Shown here piece by piece: positions 14,501 through 26,500 of a DNA stretch of 64,000 nucleotides. Made by a program: the position numbers and the translations under genes. A model generated the notes under the pieces. The model saw only the letters and a program-made list of their open reading frames with translations, was not told the DNA's origin and ran no database searches. The DNA is from Apostichopus japonicus. Its lineage: Eukaryota; Echinodermata; Holothuroidea; Aspidochirotida; Stichopodidae. The first letter of the stretch is position 1. Each line of letters begins with the position of its first letter. The stretch lies in contig NC_092562.1 of assembly GCF_037975245.1 (NCBI RefSeq), forward strand, positions 478,501 through 542,500, read 5' to 3'.

Positions 14501-17500
14501 CCCTCTGAACTATTGCACTTTTATCTTCTGAGCACTATTTCACTGATTTTCCTACAATTTCTTTAAAAAAAATATAAAAAACACATTCGATGATAAAAAC
14601 ATGCAACATGCAAATCTGGTCCAGCCATCTCCATCCTCATATTACTCCCCCAATCCATCCGGCAGCTCTCGATGCATGCGGAATCTTTCTGTTTTCCATC
14701 CGGGAGTTTTCCTGAAATGCTTTGAATTACCTTCAATCCTCCATATTGTTAGACCATCCGTAGTTTTACTTCATCCTGTTCAACCTCCCCAGGCATAAAA
14801 AAGAATGATGATGCCTGTAGAAATGCCAAGAAAAAGTCAGCGTCAGAAAGGTTTATTTAGGGCTATGTCCTGACTGTTTCAGTTATTAGTCTGACGTACA
14901 TTTACTCATATACATTGTGGTATGGTACCCTGCCCTCCCATCTACTCTTCAACATTTTCTGTTGATTCATTTTTTAACACTGTATCATATGAGATTCAAG
15001 TGTCTGTACGGGGATACCAGCAATCTTACGTTACTGTTGTATTTATGAACCTTTACAAGTTTGGTTGAAAATTGTTAACTCCTACACCCACCCCCCCCCC
15101 ACCCCCATCACACCCCACTTACTGAAATACAGCCTCTTTCTTGTCTTCAAAGATGCACCTTTCTAGCTGGAAGGTAAATTTAAGATGTTTCAATCTTTTA
15201 AGGAATCTGTGGAATTTAATGTGTAAGGTTGCTTAGGATACCATCAAGTTCTGACTAGGATTATAGCGTTCCTTGCCCATTGAGAAGTTTTGCAATACTC
15301 AACCCATATCAGTCAAGTTTATCTCTATTAAAAGTTAAAAAATATATTTTTGCTCATCGTATTGGAGATTTAACCCTGTCATAACTGGAGACTGTTTTAT
15401 GGTACAAGGTAAATTTTCCAGATTCGTTTTTTTAATTTCTGGGAAGTAGAGCCTACACATCGACCCAAAACTAAAAAATAGCAATTACATCTCTCTCGTT
15501 TTGCTTCTTTTAAAAGGGCTGCTGATCTCCGAGACAGGAAACAGAGCACCCATTCGTTCGACAGCGTCGACGAAGAACTACGGAACATGAAGCGAGGGAA
15601 CAGACTCAGCAATTCACATGAAATAGGTAACCACGATCGTAGAATTCCATAGACATGTAATTTAACCGTCATCACCTGGTTACTAACCACATCATTAGCT
15701 GCGATACAGACAAGGACGTAGTACAGCAATATTTAGCCTTCTCAAAATTTACTTATGACTTCCAAGTTTAACAGTGTGATAGAAGAGGGACGGACAAGAT
15801 AAGATGTGACTAAACTATCAGCAGCAGCAGCAGTTATTTTTACGATGCTTAGGCGATCACAAATGTGGGAGAAACCCGCAAGGGCTTATGAATTACAACT
15901 TCCATGTCGGGGGCCTTCCAATTCAACATTTTAAACTCAAATTTGGAATCTTATCAATTTAGAAAGTCATGTCAGATGGGAAAACCGTAGATTGCTCTTG
16001 GATGAAAAACTCCACCTTACTATGACCCGGCCTGGTATCAAACCCAGAACCACCCGAATGCTATAAGCCAAAATGTCTTCAAATGCCCACCGCCTTTCTC
16101 CACTTGGCCACAGCGCCGGTCACATATCAAAAACTATTATTTGCATTCTCAATTCTTCATCTTGTATAATTGACTTCATCGTGTAAGTTTTCCATGAGTT
16201 TAATCTCCCGGCCCAGAACATACCTAAGATCTTATTCAATAATCGTCTCCATCCGATGCATATATTTTGCATTTCAAAAGTTGAACGAAATATATATCTA
16301 GGGACTCAATCGCTAAATCAGTCTTCTTTCATTATTTAAGTTTTCTTTTGTTCTTCTATGTCACTTTTCAGCGAAAAGGACAAGTGCTTGGGTGTCAGGA
16401 GTCAGTGACTCGGAGAGTATCAGTGGTAGCTCCACAAAGTCAGTAGAGGCGTCGCCGGCTGGTAGTCCACGTGGGTCCAGAAGGGGTATCAAGCGAGAAC
16501 AATCTGGGGGGACGTTGTCCTCTGGGGATGAGATCGCCGACCCGGAGGAACCATCTCCTGTTGTTGTAGATCCAGCAAGTACGTCGAGAATTTACATTCA
16601 TCTCAAATATGGCGTCGAGTCTGCCGGTTTTATTCACTTACAAAAGATTTCTAATGTTTCATGTTGTTCTGCTTGCGATATGATTCGTACAAGTAATAGT
16701 GTTTGAGAAGGATTCATTTTGAGGGATATGTTAAGGGTTCAACCATATTTGCTACATGGTGTATTTAGTCTAATCCAAAATAGTGAAACATTAGCTGGTA
16801 TGACAGTAGCCAATACCAACCCGATGACTATCATAAAATATTGTCCCAATTCTTATATGCAAATAAAAGTGGGCGTACATCCAACAGTCTTTGAAAAATG
16901 TCTTTAGAGCATACTCAGCATGTAGTCCTAAAATATCAGCCTGGCTCAAAGAAAAATGATTCCTGTTGAAGGATCCTTGAACTCTTATGGCAGCAGCTTT
17001 CTAGGACTGATCAATGAGAAGGGGTAGGCCAATAGGATGCTCAACCCTAAGACCTCGGGGATCCACATACCGCAGAAGTAGGGCAGGCCAATAGGATGCT
17101 CAAAACAAAAAAGACAAATGGGCTGTAAGGGTAGTAGGTATAACCCGATCGGTGCAAGTGAGCCAATTTTCTCTCCTTATTTTCGTGGACCAGATTGAAA
17201 AAAGTTTCAGGAAGGATTTGGTACACGGTCTGTGAACCCTTGCCATACGGATTTAAGGACTGATTAAGCGTAAGAAGGCTTCTGTTTGGAAAGTGTGAAA
17301 CTTCAGTTGTATGAAAGAGCTATCTACCTACGTAGTATACATTTTAATTCACTATTCACGTATCAATTCAATATTTACCATCGTCCTCTTTCCTACGTTT
17401 CAGAACTCATCGATAGCATGCCCAATGCCTTCCGAAACCTGACCATCTCCAAAGCGGCCCAGACGCACGTGCTGCGGAAGCTGAGGACGCCATCCAAGTG

Positions 17501-20500
17501 CCGGGAATGCGACAGCTACGTGTACTTCAACGGTGCGGAGTGCGAGAAGTGCGGCCTTGCCAGTCACAAGAAGTGCCTCGAGTATCTTGCCATCCAGTGC
17601 GGGGGAAAGCGTCTGCAGGGCAAGATGAACGTCTTCGGCGTGCCGTTGGAGACCCACCTCCGAGCCACGGGAAGAAGCTGCCCGTTCATCGTCACAAAAT
17701 GCATATCTGAAATTGAAAGCAAAGCCATGAATACAAAGGTAAGTTAAAAAGGATATGTACTCCTAATAGCTTAATAGGCTGGTGACATTCTGCGAAGTGT
17801 GGATCTTGATTTATGTTGTTTGTAAATCTGGAGACAAAAGACAGATTGCTGACAGAAATTCGACAAAATTCAGAAACGTAAGTTTACAGTAAATTTACGA
17901 ATTGTGTGATCAGGTGGCTACTCTGCCTACCAGCCTTATTGCTATACACTGGGAATCGAAGATCTGTAGCGATCGATAGATAATAGACGACTAAGAGAAG
18001 TACAAACTAGAGCCACTGAATAAGTGGTTGTTTTCCACTGTACAAGACCCTAGCAAAAACTGCCATTTTTCAACTAATATCTCTTAAATCGTTGGGAAAA
18101 GTCCTGTGTGAGATACGCGACGTAGTACCTTTGATTTACGTCGACAATTAGGGTGATTTACATAAACTGTTACAGCCATTTTGAGCCAATTCATCAAGGT
18201 ACAATGAAGGAATATTTCATATTTAGAGCTCGTCCGTATTGTCTGAAGAATTCATGACATTGCCTTCTTCTCTTTCCGTCAGGGCATTTATCGAGTCGCT
18301 GGCCTGAAGGGCAAGGTGGAGAAACTCTGCCAGACGTTTGAAAATGGTGCTGAGCTGGTGGACCTCTCGGAAACCCAAGCGCACCTCATCACTAGTGTAC
18401 TTAAGCTTTACTTCCGTCAGGTAAGTATCATTTGAACACAGTCAAGGAGATACTCCTTGACACAGTATTAAGTTTGATTACTCCCTGTTGATCTGTTACC
18501 ATGGCTGCGACCTCTGATAGGTTTGGGTCCGGTGATCGACCTAGTTGTTGTCAGTCTACCAGCTTGCGGTCTTTGAGCTTTCAGCTTCCAGAACGTGGTC
18601 TCCGAGAGCGTATCCCTGGGAAACTCTCCCTGGACTGCTTCCGCAAATTAACCCCGCCCGCCCACTCTGAGCATCCGAAGTGTCTCTGTCACATAGACCA
18701 ACTCATGACGGTCGGGTTTGCTTCACTTTTGAAAAAGCTTGAAAATTCCTTTCTGGGTTGCAGTGAATGAAAGTGAGGTGTGGTCAACTAAGTGTTGGAC
18801 AACTCAGCTGATAGATGGTGGGTCTTGTAATCCTGGTTCAAATCCACAGCTAGTGGCTAATTTCTTTGCTCTTCTTTGACGACCTTTGGGTTTAAGGTCT
18901 GTTGTATGACTTACTGCACAAGGATAAATAAACAGTGTTAAACAATTTATTGCTAGTTGAAAACAGCAATAGCAAGAGAGAGTGAGAAAACAACGATTTG
19001 GCTTTGAATTCTGATACAAATTTTTTGGGAAGGGACAGAGGTGAGGGATGGAGGTGAGGGATGGAGGTGAGGGATGGAGGTGAGGGATGGAGGTGAGGGA
19101 TGGAGGTGAGGGATGGAGGTGAGGGATGAATGGGGGAGGAGTGGTGGAGAAGAAAGAGGCTTGCAGATGTTGAGAAAAGGAGAGGACAGATGAGGCATGT
19201 ACTAAATCTTCTACAATAACTAGGAACCCCTGATCTTCCTGTACAGTGATTGTTCTCATTGCAGTGTAAACTCTACCAGCAACCAGACTTGTCATAACAG
19301 TTATCTCTCTCATATTTTAACCCCATCCCTCCCCTCCCCTCCCGTCACAAGATACTTTTTACTCTCACCATGGCACTTACTGTTCTCATCATTTTTTTAT
19401 CTCTCTCTTTCTCTTACAGCTCCCAGAATCGTTACTACAGTTCTCTCTCTTCCAAGAGTTTGTCTCAGCAGCTAAAGAATTTCCCGCCAGTAAAGACAAG
19501 GAGTACGACAGAGAAACGGTCATCGCTAGGTTCCAGCAGGTCACCAGCAAATTACCCCTGGCCAATCAGAAGACGGCCAGTATTCTCATGCATCACCTTA
19601 AGAGGTACCTGTAATGAAGTCTCTCTCTTCAAGATTTTCTCCCATTTTAAAATTTTCTTTGTAGTTTTTATATCTCGCCTTTTTTCTCTCGTTTTTAACT
19701 TAATTTGGCACATTATTATTATCATTTTGTGAGCTGATCAAACCCAATTTAATTTAAGGATGTTCAGAGGATTAATTCCTCTTCACTGTTTTGCTCCATT
19801 TCAGAGTTTCTGAGCATGAAAGTACCAACCAGATGACCTCCAGTAATATTAGTATAGTGTTTGCTCCCACCCTCCTCAGACCAAGGTAAGTTAGTGACTT
19901 TACAGTGTGGCATTTCTTACCTTGTCTACCTGTATAACAACACACATACAGGGATCTTAACTGCTAAAAAAATGTATGACATAGTAAGACATTATATGAT
20001 ATGATGTATAATATGATATAATACATGATATGATATAATAAGATATGTGATATGACAAGTAATATGATATAACGTATGATAATATGTAGGATGTGATAAA
20101 CAATTTGATAAGAAATATGATATAATGTATGACATGATATATGGTAGGATAAGTGATATGATTTATGATATGATATATGGAATGATATATGATGTGATAA
20201 GTTATGATGTGGTATGACCTTGGGTATAAAGTGATGTACAATATACAGTGATATTACATTATATTACATAATATGATATAATGTAGAATATATCACCTTG
20301 TGATTTTAGAGGTCTAGTTATGTTATTCAATTTGTGACAATTTTTCCCGCCGTTTGTTTTAGCGATGATCTTGCCTCGTTGAGTGCCTTGATGGATATTA
20401 ACCACCAGACAAGAGCCACCGAACTGATGGTGAAATACCCAGAGGTACGACCTACAGAATACCAGAACAGGCCTCTCATGTCTCTCAATTTGTGTTATAT

Positions 20501-23500
20501 TTTCTATACCATCTTTAGCTTTTGGTATTAAATGAGAGTTTAACTTTCTTTTGCCCAAATAAACTAATACTAGGAATAGTGTGAAATCATTCTTTGAATC
20601 CATTGGAATCATGCATTTATTCCCTATAAACTAACTATTGTTCCGTAGGTATAAGGGCAAATCTTGGACGAGTGAGTGTCTTTGAGATGGGAGACCCTAG
20701 TTTGATCACTTGAAATCTTATCTTTGATAATTAAAATATTTGATTTATCTGGTAAATTTATGCACCTGGTTTATTTGCTTTTATGGTCCCGGTTTTATTT
20801 CTCTGCCATTGTTTGTTGTTGGTGAATGTCATTGACACATTTGAAGTTTCTCTTAAAATGATAAATACTAATAAATGTGAAACAGCGTATTGGGGAACCA
20901 GTTTATCTGACTCAGATCACTAAAGTGGCTGACACTTGATGAAAAAATGTCAGGGTGCAGAGGGGAGATATTATTTTGATCAACTTCAATCTGATTGGAG
21001 TAGTTTAATTGGCAAAATTGCCAAAAAGTTTGGCGAACAAATCTCAAATAGATCTGCTTTAAACATCAGATGGTCATTGATCAAAGTGGCTGGATAAAGT
21101 AGTCTATAATTTAATCAGATCATAGGTCATCTCCTTAGCAACATAAAAGTTGCATAGAAACACGTAACACTCTCAATGCCTCCGATCGAAAATTACAGTA
21201 CAACTTTGTATTAAGGACGAGTGGTGTTGAAAATGATCCACGAATGTCATACTGTTAATGTGAAGTGTAAAAGAAACTTTCTGTGTTCGTACAAAATTGA
21301 AGCAAACTTAGTGAAACATTAATTTTTATCTCTTGTTGTGATAGTGGCTACCGGTACATGGTATATCTATTTAACTAGAAAGTGAGAGACTTTAAGGAAC
21401 TCTGTGTCCAAAATAATTTATCGGTCCGAGGGCCTGATATTCCTGTTTGTTTTTATGATCATATTTATTAAATTCAACATATGTGTTAAGTTTGTTGGTG
21501 CTGTGGTTTGTTTTATTTGCTGTTGTATCTGTTAATATATGTTTCTTTCATTTTGATCATGTCCTCATTATATTTGGCCACAGATATTTGGACCGCAGGT
21601 TTCACAAACCTCGGTGGAAACGCTCCGACAAGATTCAACGGACGCCAAAGAGAAAGGTATTTCCATGTAGTAATATCAAACTGTAAATAGCTATCTGCTT
21701 CATCAATGATATATCCATCAGTATTAACTTTATTCTTCTCCTTTGATTACCATTTAAGTAAATCTTCACTTGTGCATTTTACCAAAACCTTAATTCCATT
21801 GGCTGTGGTTCGGTTCTCATCTTTTGCATTCAAGTCTAACCTTATCAGGTCACGTTCCAAATAATTTATTTTGTTCATTTGTCCAGTTGTTGCAGGAACA
21901 TATCAACCATAACCATTTGGAAACATAAGCAAAATTTGGAACGAACATGTTGAATACTCATGATAAGGGCTGATGTGTAATGTCCATGCACAAATGCCTT
22001 TTAGAGGGCCAACCCCCTCACCCCACTCCCCACCCCACCCCCTTTCCAACATGTTCTTAATTCCCTACTGAACGGAGGTATGAAAACCAAACCAGAAAGA
22101 AAAGTGGTAATAACGATTAAATATTAAAACAAAGGCAGAACTTCCCCGTTGAGTTTATTCGGAAAAGAAACAGACCCAAAAAAAGAAGGTTTTCATGGAG
22201 AATAAGTAGATGAGAAATGTTTCTTATCGATAAAATCAAAAGCTCAGATTTTAATTTCCGCCTTCTTTTCACCTCAACAGTCGTATCACCGAATAAAAGT
22301 GCAAACAACTCATCCCATCTAGCAGCATCCACTTCGTTGTCCAGGGGGTTAGCCTCCCACACCCCTCCCGGTAGAGTGTCTGGGTTCATCTTGCCAGGCA
22401 GCAGCGAAGAGAGCGACGACGTACCCCATCGGGGGCCCCCTACGAACATCCCCTCAGTGGAGATGGAGTCAGATGGCAGGGAGAGCTCTGTAGGGGGAGA
22501 TTCAGGTATATATATACATTCTGATTTCATTTTGACAAGAATAGATGTGTACACCACTTTGTGTCGAGTTGCCTCAGCGTTAGTTTATCACCGAGACTGT
22601 TGATGAGATAGTTTCATCGTTGTGCAATAATAATTCAATGATAAAAGAAAAGTACACTCAATTTCTTCCTTAAATGTGTAAAATTAAGGAGTTTTAAGGG
22701 TGGTTGGGTGGGTGGAGTGTCTTGGGGAAGGTGTTAGGGCCAAGGAAGGTAGGGATAGTAATTTGCAAATATCCAAGAAATATTAGGTAGAATTATGTTT
22801 TCTACAGGAAAAATATCATTTTTTGTAAAAGGAGCAAGTCATGGCAAGTGAGTTGAATGAATCAAGTGGTTAGTTGAAGATGGCCGTATAAATTTAGAAA
22901 CGCAACCATTTGGTTAATTAAACTCCCAGATCATTCTTGCAGCCCTTAGGCTTGTTATAAGCACAGAGACCATCGAAAGCAACTGCTCTAGTTGATCTTG
23001 AGGACAAGTTGAAGATGATGTCCGATTATAAATTGAAACTTCCACAACAGGCTACGTTTCATTTTTCAGTTTACTGTTAAAGTTTCATTCCAATGAATGA
23101 ACGAAAAGTTTTTTTTTTTTTTTTCAGTCTCCCAATTTGCTAAAGTCATCAGATTAATACACTAATATGAAAGTGTCCAGGTCACAAAATGTCGAAAAAA
23201 AATCAAATTCATTAATTATTCCCTTTTAAGGTTAACTCTGTGGAGGAAAAAATTATAGATTTTTAAGTCTGCACTCACGGGTAAAATTGTATTTTCTAGG
23301 CACGACCAGTGGCATTTAAGACATACAGTAGTCTAAACACAACTGAGCAGGTATTCATTATGGAAGATGAAGAAAAACAGGGACAATTTTCAAATGAGCG
23401 ACGTTGTCACAAAATTCCATCCTCTTTATACTTGTACATGATGAGTAGTAATGTTCTTGAAAGGGTCTTTCATGTGGTTTGCTGGTTATGAATGAAACAA

Positions 23501-26500
23501 AATTGACTTCTGAGTAACACTTTGCTTGATTCATAAACAGAAAGGTTGGGTCAGTTGGACTAAAAGCAGTCGTTCTGTGAAGTAGGATTCAAAACTTGAC
23601 AAATATTTTACTCTGAAAGCATTAAAACTACAAAGAAGCCAAGTCGAAAATGATCCTACTAAATGGAACGAAGTTACAGTCTAAATTTGCAGGGTCTTCC
23701 TTTCTAGAATGATACCCATACTTATATCGGTATTTTCCTCATTTGTTTTGTCTTTTTCCATATTAAGCTATCATCTGTAAATTGTTGTAAATGTTTCCTA
23801 CCCCTTATTTTAGTATCAAAAGCAGTGGCCGTCTAATCGATGTGTAAGTAAAAAGAAAGTGAACTTTTGTTTTATCAAATTGTTTTATTCATTTAGATGT
23901 TCTTATTTGGTGTGCGGATGGGTTAACAACACGACTATAAAAAACTAATCGACTCCAGGGGTAAACTTTTATTTTGGTTAATGATTAATTTTTTTTATAT
24001 ATACTTCCATCGCTTATTACTTTTCACTCATAAATCCTCAAGCATATTCCAGTAGCGAGATATTCCATAACATGATCATAAAAAGCTGTAACAGCATAAC
24101 TTGCACCTTCAATAACTACACTATTTCATTCTTTTATAAGAGAAAACAAAGGATATATCAATAAACCATTGGAAGACAGTTGTATTGAAACCTGATGAAA
24201 ATTACAGATCAGTTTGCTGACTGAATTTATGGGTTAGCATTTAAAGAGTCCCACGTCCAGCATTCACCTCCTTCCCCACCCCCTTACCCCCACCCCCTTA
24301 CCCCCACCCCCTTACCCCCACCCCTTTGTTTCCTCCTTCCCCTCCATTGTCAAAAGTTTAGAATCAACTAGGAATGATTGTGTAAGTAAATAAAGGACAG
24401 AAGACTGACTGGGATATTATACACAAAGTTGGAAAAAAAAGCAAATAAATTTTTGGGTTAAAACGTACTTGTGTTGAAACCAACTGAGCAGGAATGAGTT
24501 TGTGTCTCATTCAAAACAGAATCAGCTGTGTGCCTCCATTGATTTAGTGTACATATTTGGTGGATGTTTTTTATTTGGTTAATATTTTCTTTGTGTACTT
24601 CAGTTGTTTATTTCCTTTGTTTTTCTGTTGGTGGTTTTGTCACAACTGGACTGTAGTGGTGAAGAGTATGTTCTCTCTCTGTGCCTCCTTTAGTAGTAAC
24701 AAATTGGCTAAACCAGGGGGTGGGGTGTGGGAGGGGGGAGAGCTTAAATGTTGTCCAAAAGATGGGGAAGTCTCATCTGTGGGTTTGGTACCAACAAATT
24801 GTGTTTGCCTCAGTTGGACTGCAGAGGTAAGGACCGGTTTCTCTCCCACCAGGTTGGTCTCAAGAATAGGTCAGACACAGGACGTAAGCAGGGGGAAGTG
24901 GGTTGGAGGTGAAATGAATCAAGGGTGGTGATACACCATCGGTCAATGGATATCAATAACTGAGGTTATCAAGATCAAGTGCCACACATACCTGGGTTTG
25001 GTATTTTTTATCAAGATCTGAAGAGGAAAGGAAGAAGGAGTCGTAACAGCATTTTTTTTTTACAAGATCATCAGAGATAGAATTTCAGTTGAACCAGCAT
25101 TTATTGTTTTTAACCTAATTAGTTTAATCGGGATGGAGCATTAACAACAAGCTTTTTAGTTTCTTTCTATCAATCGGTGCAACATTGTAGCTATATTAGT
25201 GGTATAACATTAACCACTTTCATGAATAAATTTAAATATAATTTGACATCAGTACATCTTCCAGCCAGATAGTTGACATGTTCATCAACTTAAAACAAAT
25301 TCCATAAACATCAAATAATTAGATTTCCTCAGTTCCTCGGCTATAAATTAACCACCATCTACTCGGAAAACATCCAGGGAAGAGTATATCGTTTATTCTT
25401 TTTAACTTTTATCCTGAGCTATGTGGCTTACAGCAGACCAGTATTAATAGTTTTACAAACCCACTCTAAATTGGCAGGTATTTTACCAACAGCCAGTATT
25501 AGATAAATAGACACTGAGTCCAGAACATTGAAAGATCTTCGATAAAGTCCTGCCTCCGTTGATCCGAAAAGATATTTAACGCCAAGCATGTAGGTCTATA
25601 TCATAGCATCAAAATTAATGTGAACAACTTCCTTGAATCCAAGCCCTAGTCGTCTCGTTGAGATGAAAAGGAAACTTGAGTCAAGTTTTGGAATAAATGT
25701 CTGTTTTAAAGAAGGACAATTCAGGTTTGTTTGTTTTTGTCTCTTTTTTTATAATTTCATTTGTCTGCTTTTTTTGGTCATTATTCTGATATTTTTGGTG
25801 GAAAATTTGAGTCTGGGATATATTTAGTTTGGTGTCATTGGATTTACTAACATATGACAATAGCTGGGTCTTGCTGTAAACTGAGATGTTGCAATGTATA
25901 TTATCTGTGCAGTGTTAAGTATTATTTCTGTATTCTCTGTATTATTTACCTTGTATTCTAGAGTTTAGCTTTGTATGATTTCCCTTGTTGTATGCTAGAG
26001 TTTTGCATTGAATGTGTACCTTTTCTAGATATTCTGTGCAAAAACAAATTCTCAATTAAAGTTTGTTTGTGTTTACCTGTGAATGTATGTCAAATTTATT
26101 TCTGTGGGGGGTGGGGTGGGGTGGATCAGGCACTGAGAATGGTCTGTCTGTAATAAAGTCAATATTGATCCAGGCATTTTAGAGGCATAGATGAGAATTA
26201 ATCAAACACATAGCTGGAATTGTTTGTCAGTATATTCTGTAAGTCTCTGCTTTAGGACTGAACCTCTGTTGATTCCTGAAAGGTTAGTGCCATGCAGATG
26301 CCTTCATAGGAATGGAAAAGACACAATCTGAGACTAGAATTGATAGAATTCATGCACTGCCCTAATCAGTTTTATTCTTTCTTTCTTTATTACACACAAA
26401 TATAATCATGCTCAAAACATTTCTCATTATTGAAGTTACATTGAAGTTACATGGAAGTTACATTGTAGTTAAATTTGCAAGGTACCCTTTTAAAAAGTCA

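Larger units (their letters stand above)
5543..16371 (+). other. Introns of the RhoGAP gene, 5' half
   Basis: Introns between the exons listed above. 5543-6995: AT-rich, a few short open frames, nothing recognised. 7061-7635, 7681-8148 (C-rich run near 7985-8030), 8215-8939: nothing recognised. 9021-11613: (AT)n near 9619-9643 and C-runs near 10098 and 10264, otherwise featureless. 11794-12286, 12365-12856, 12917-13654, 13712-14292 and 14433-15516 show no gene. 15627-16371 carries a SINE on the minus strand (listed separately). Confidence 0.7.

Noticed and set aside
18804-19313. 169-codon minus-strand frame rich in HPSPPSLTSIP
   Set aside because: Translation of the 13-bp minisatellite.
22117-22557. 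146-codon minus-strand frame
   Set aside because: Shadow of the plus-strand RhoGAP exon 22281-22505, which has proper splice borders and frame continuity.
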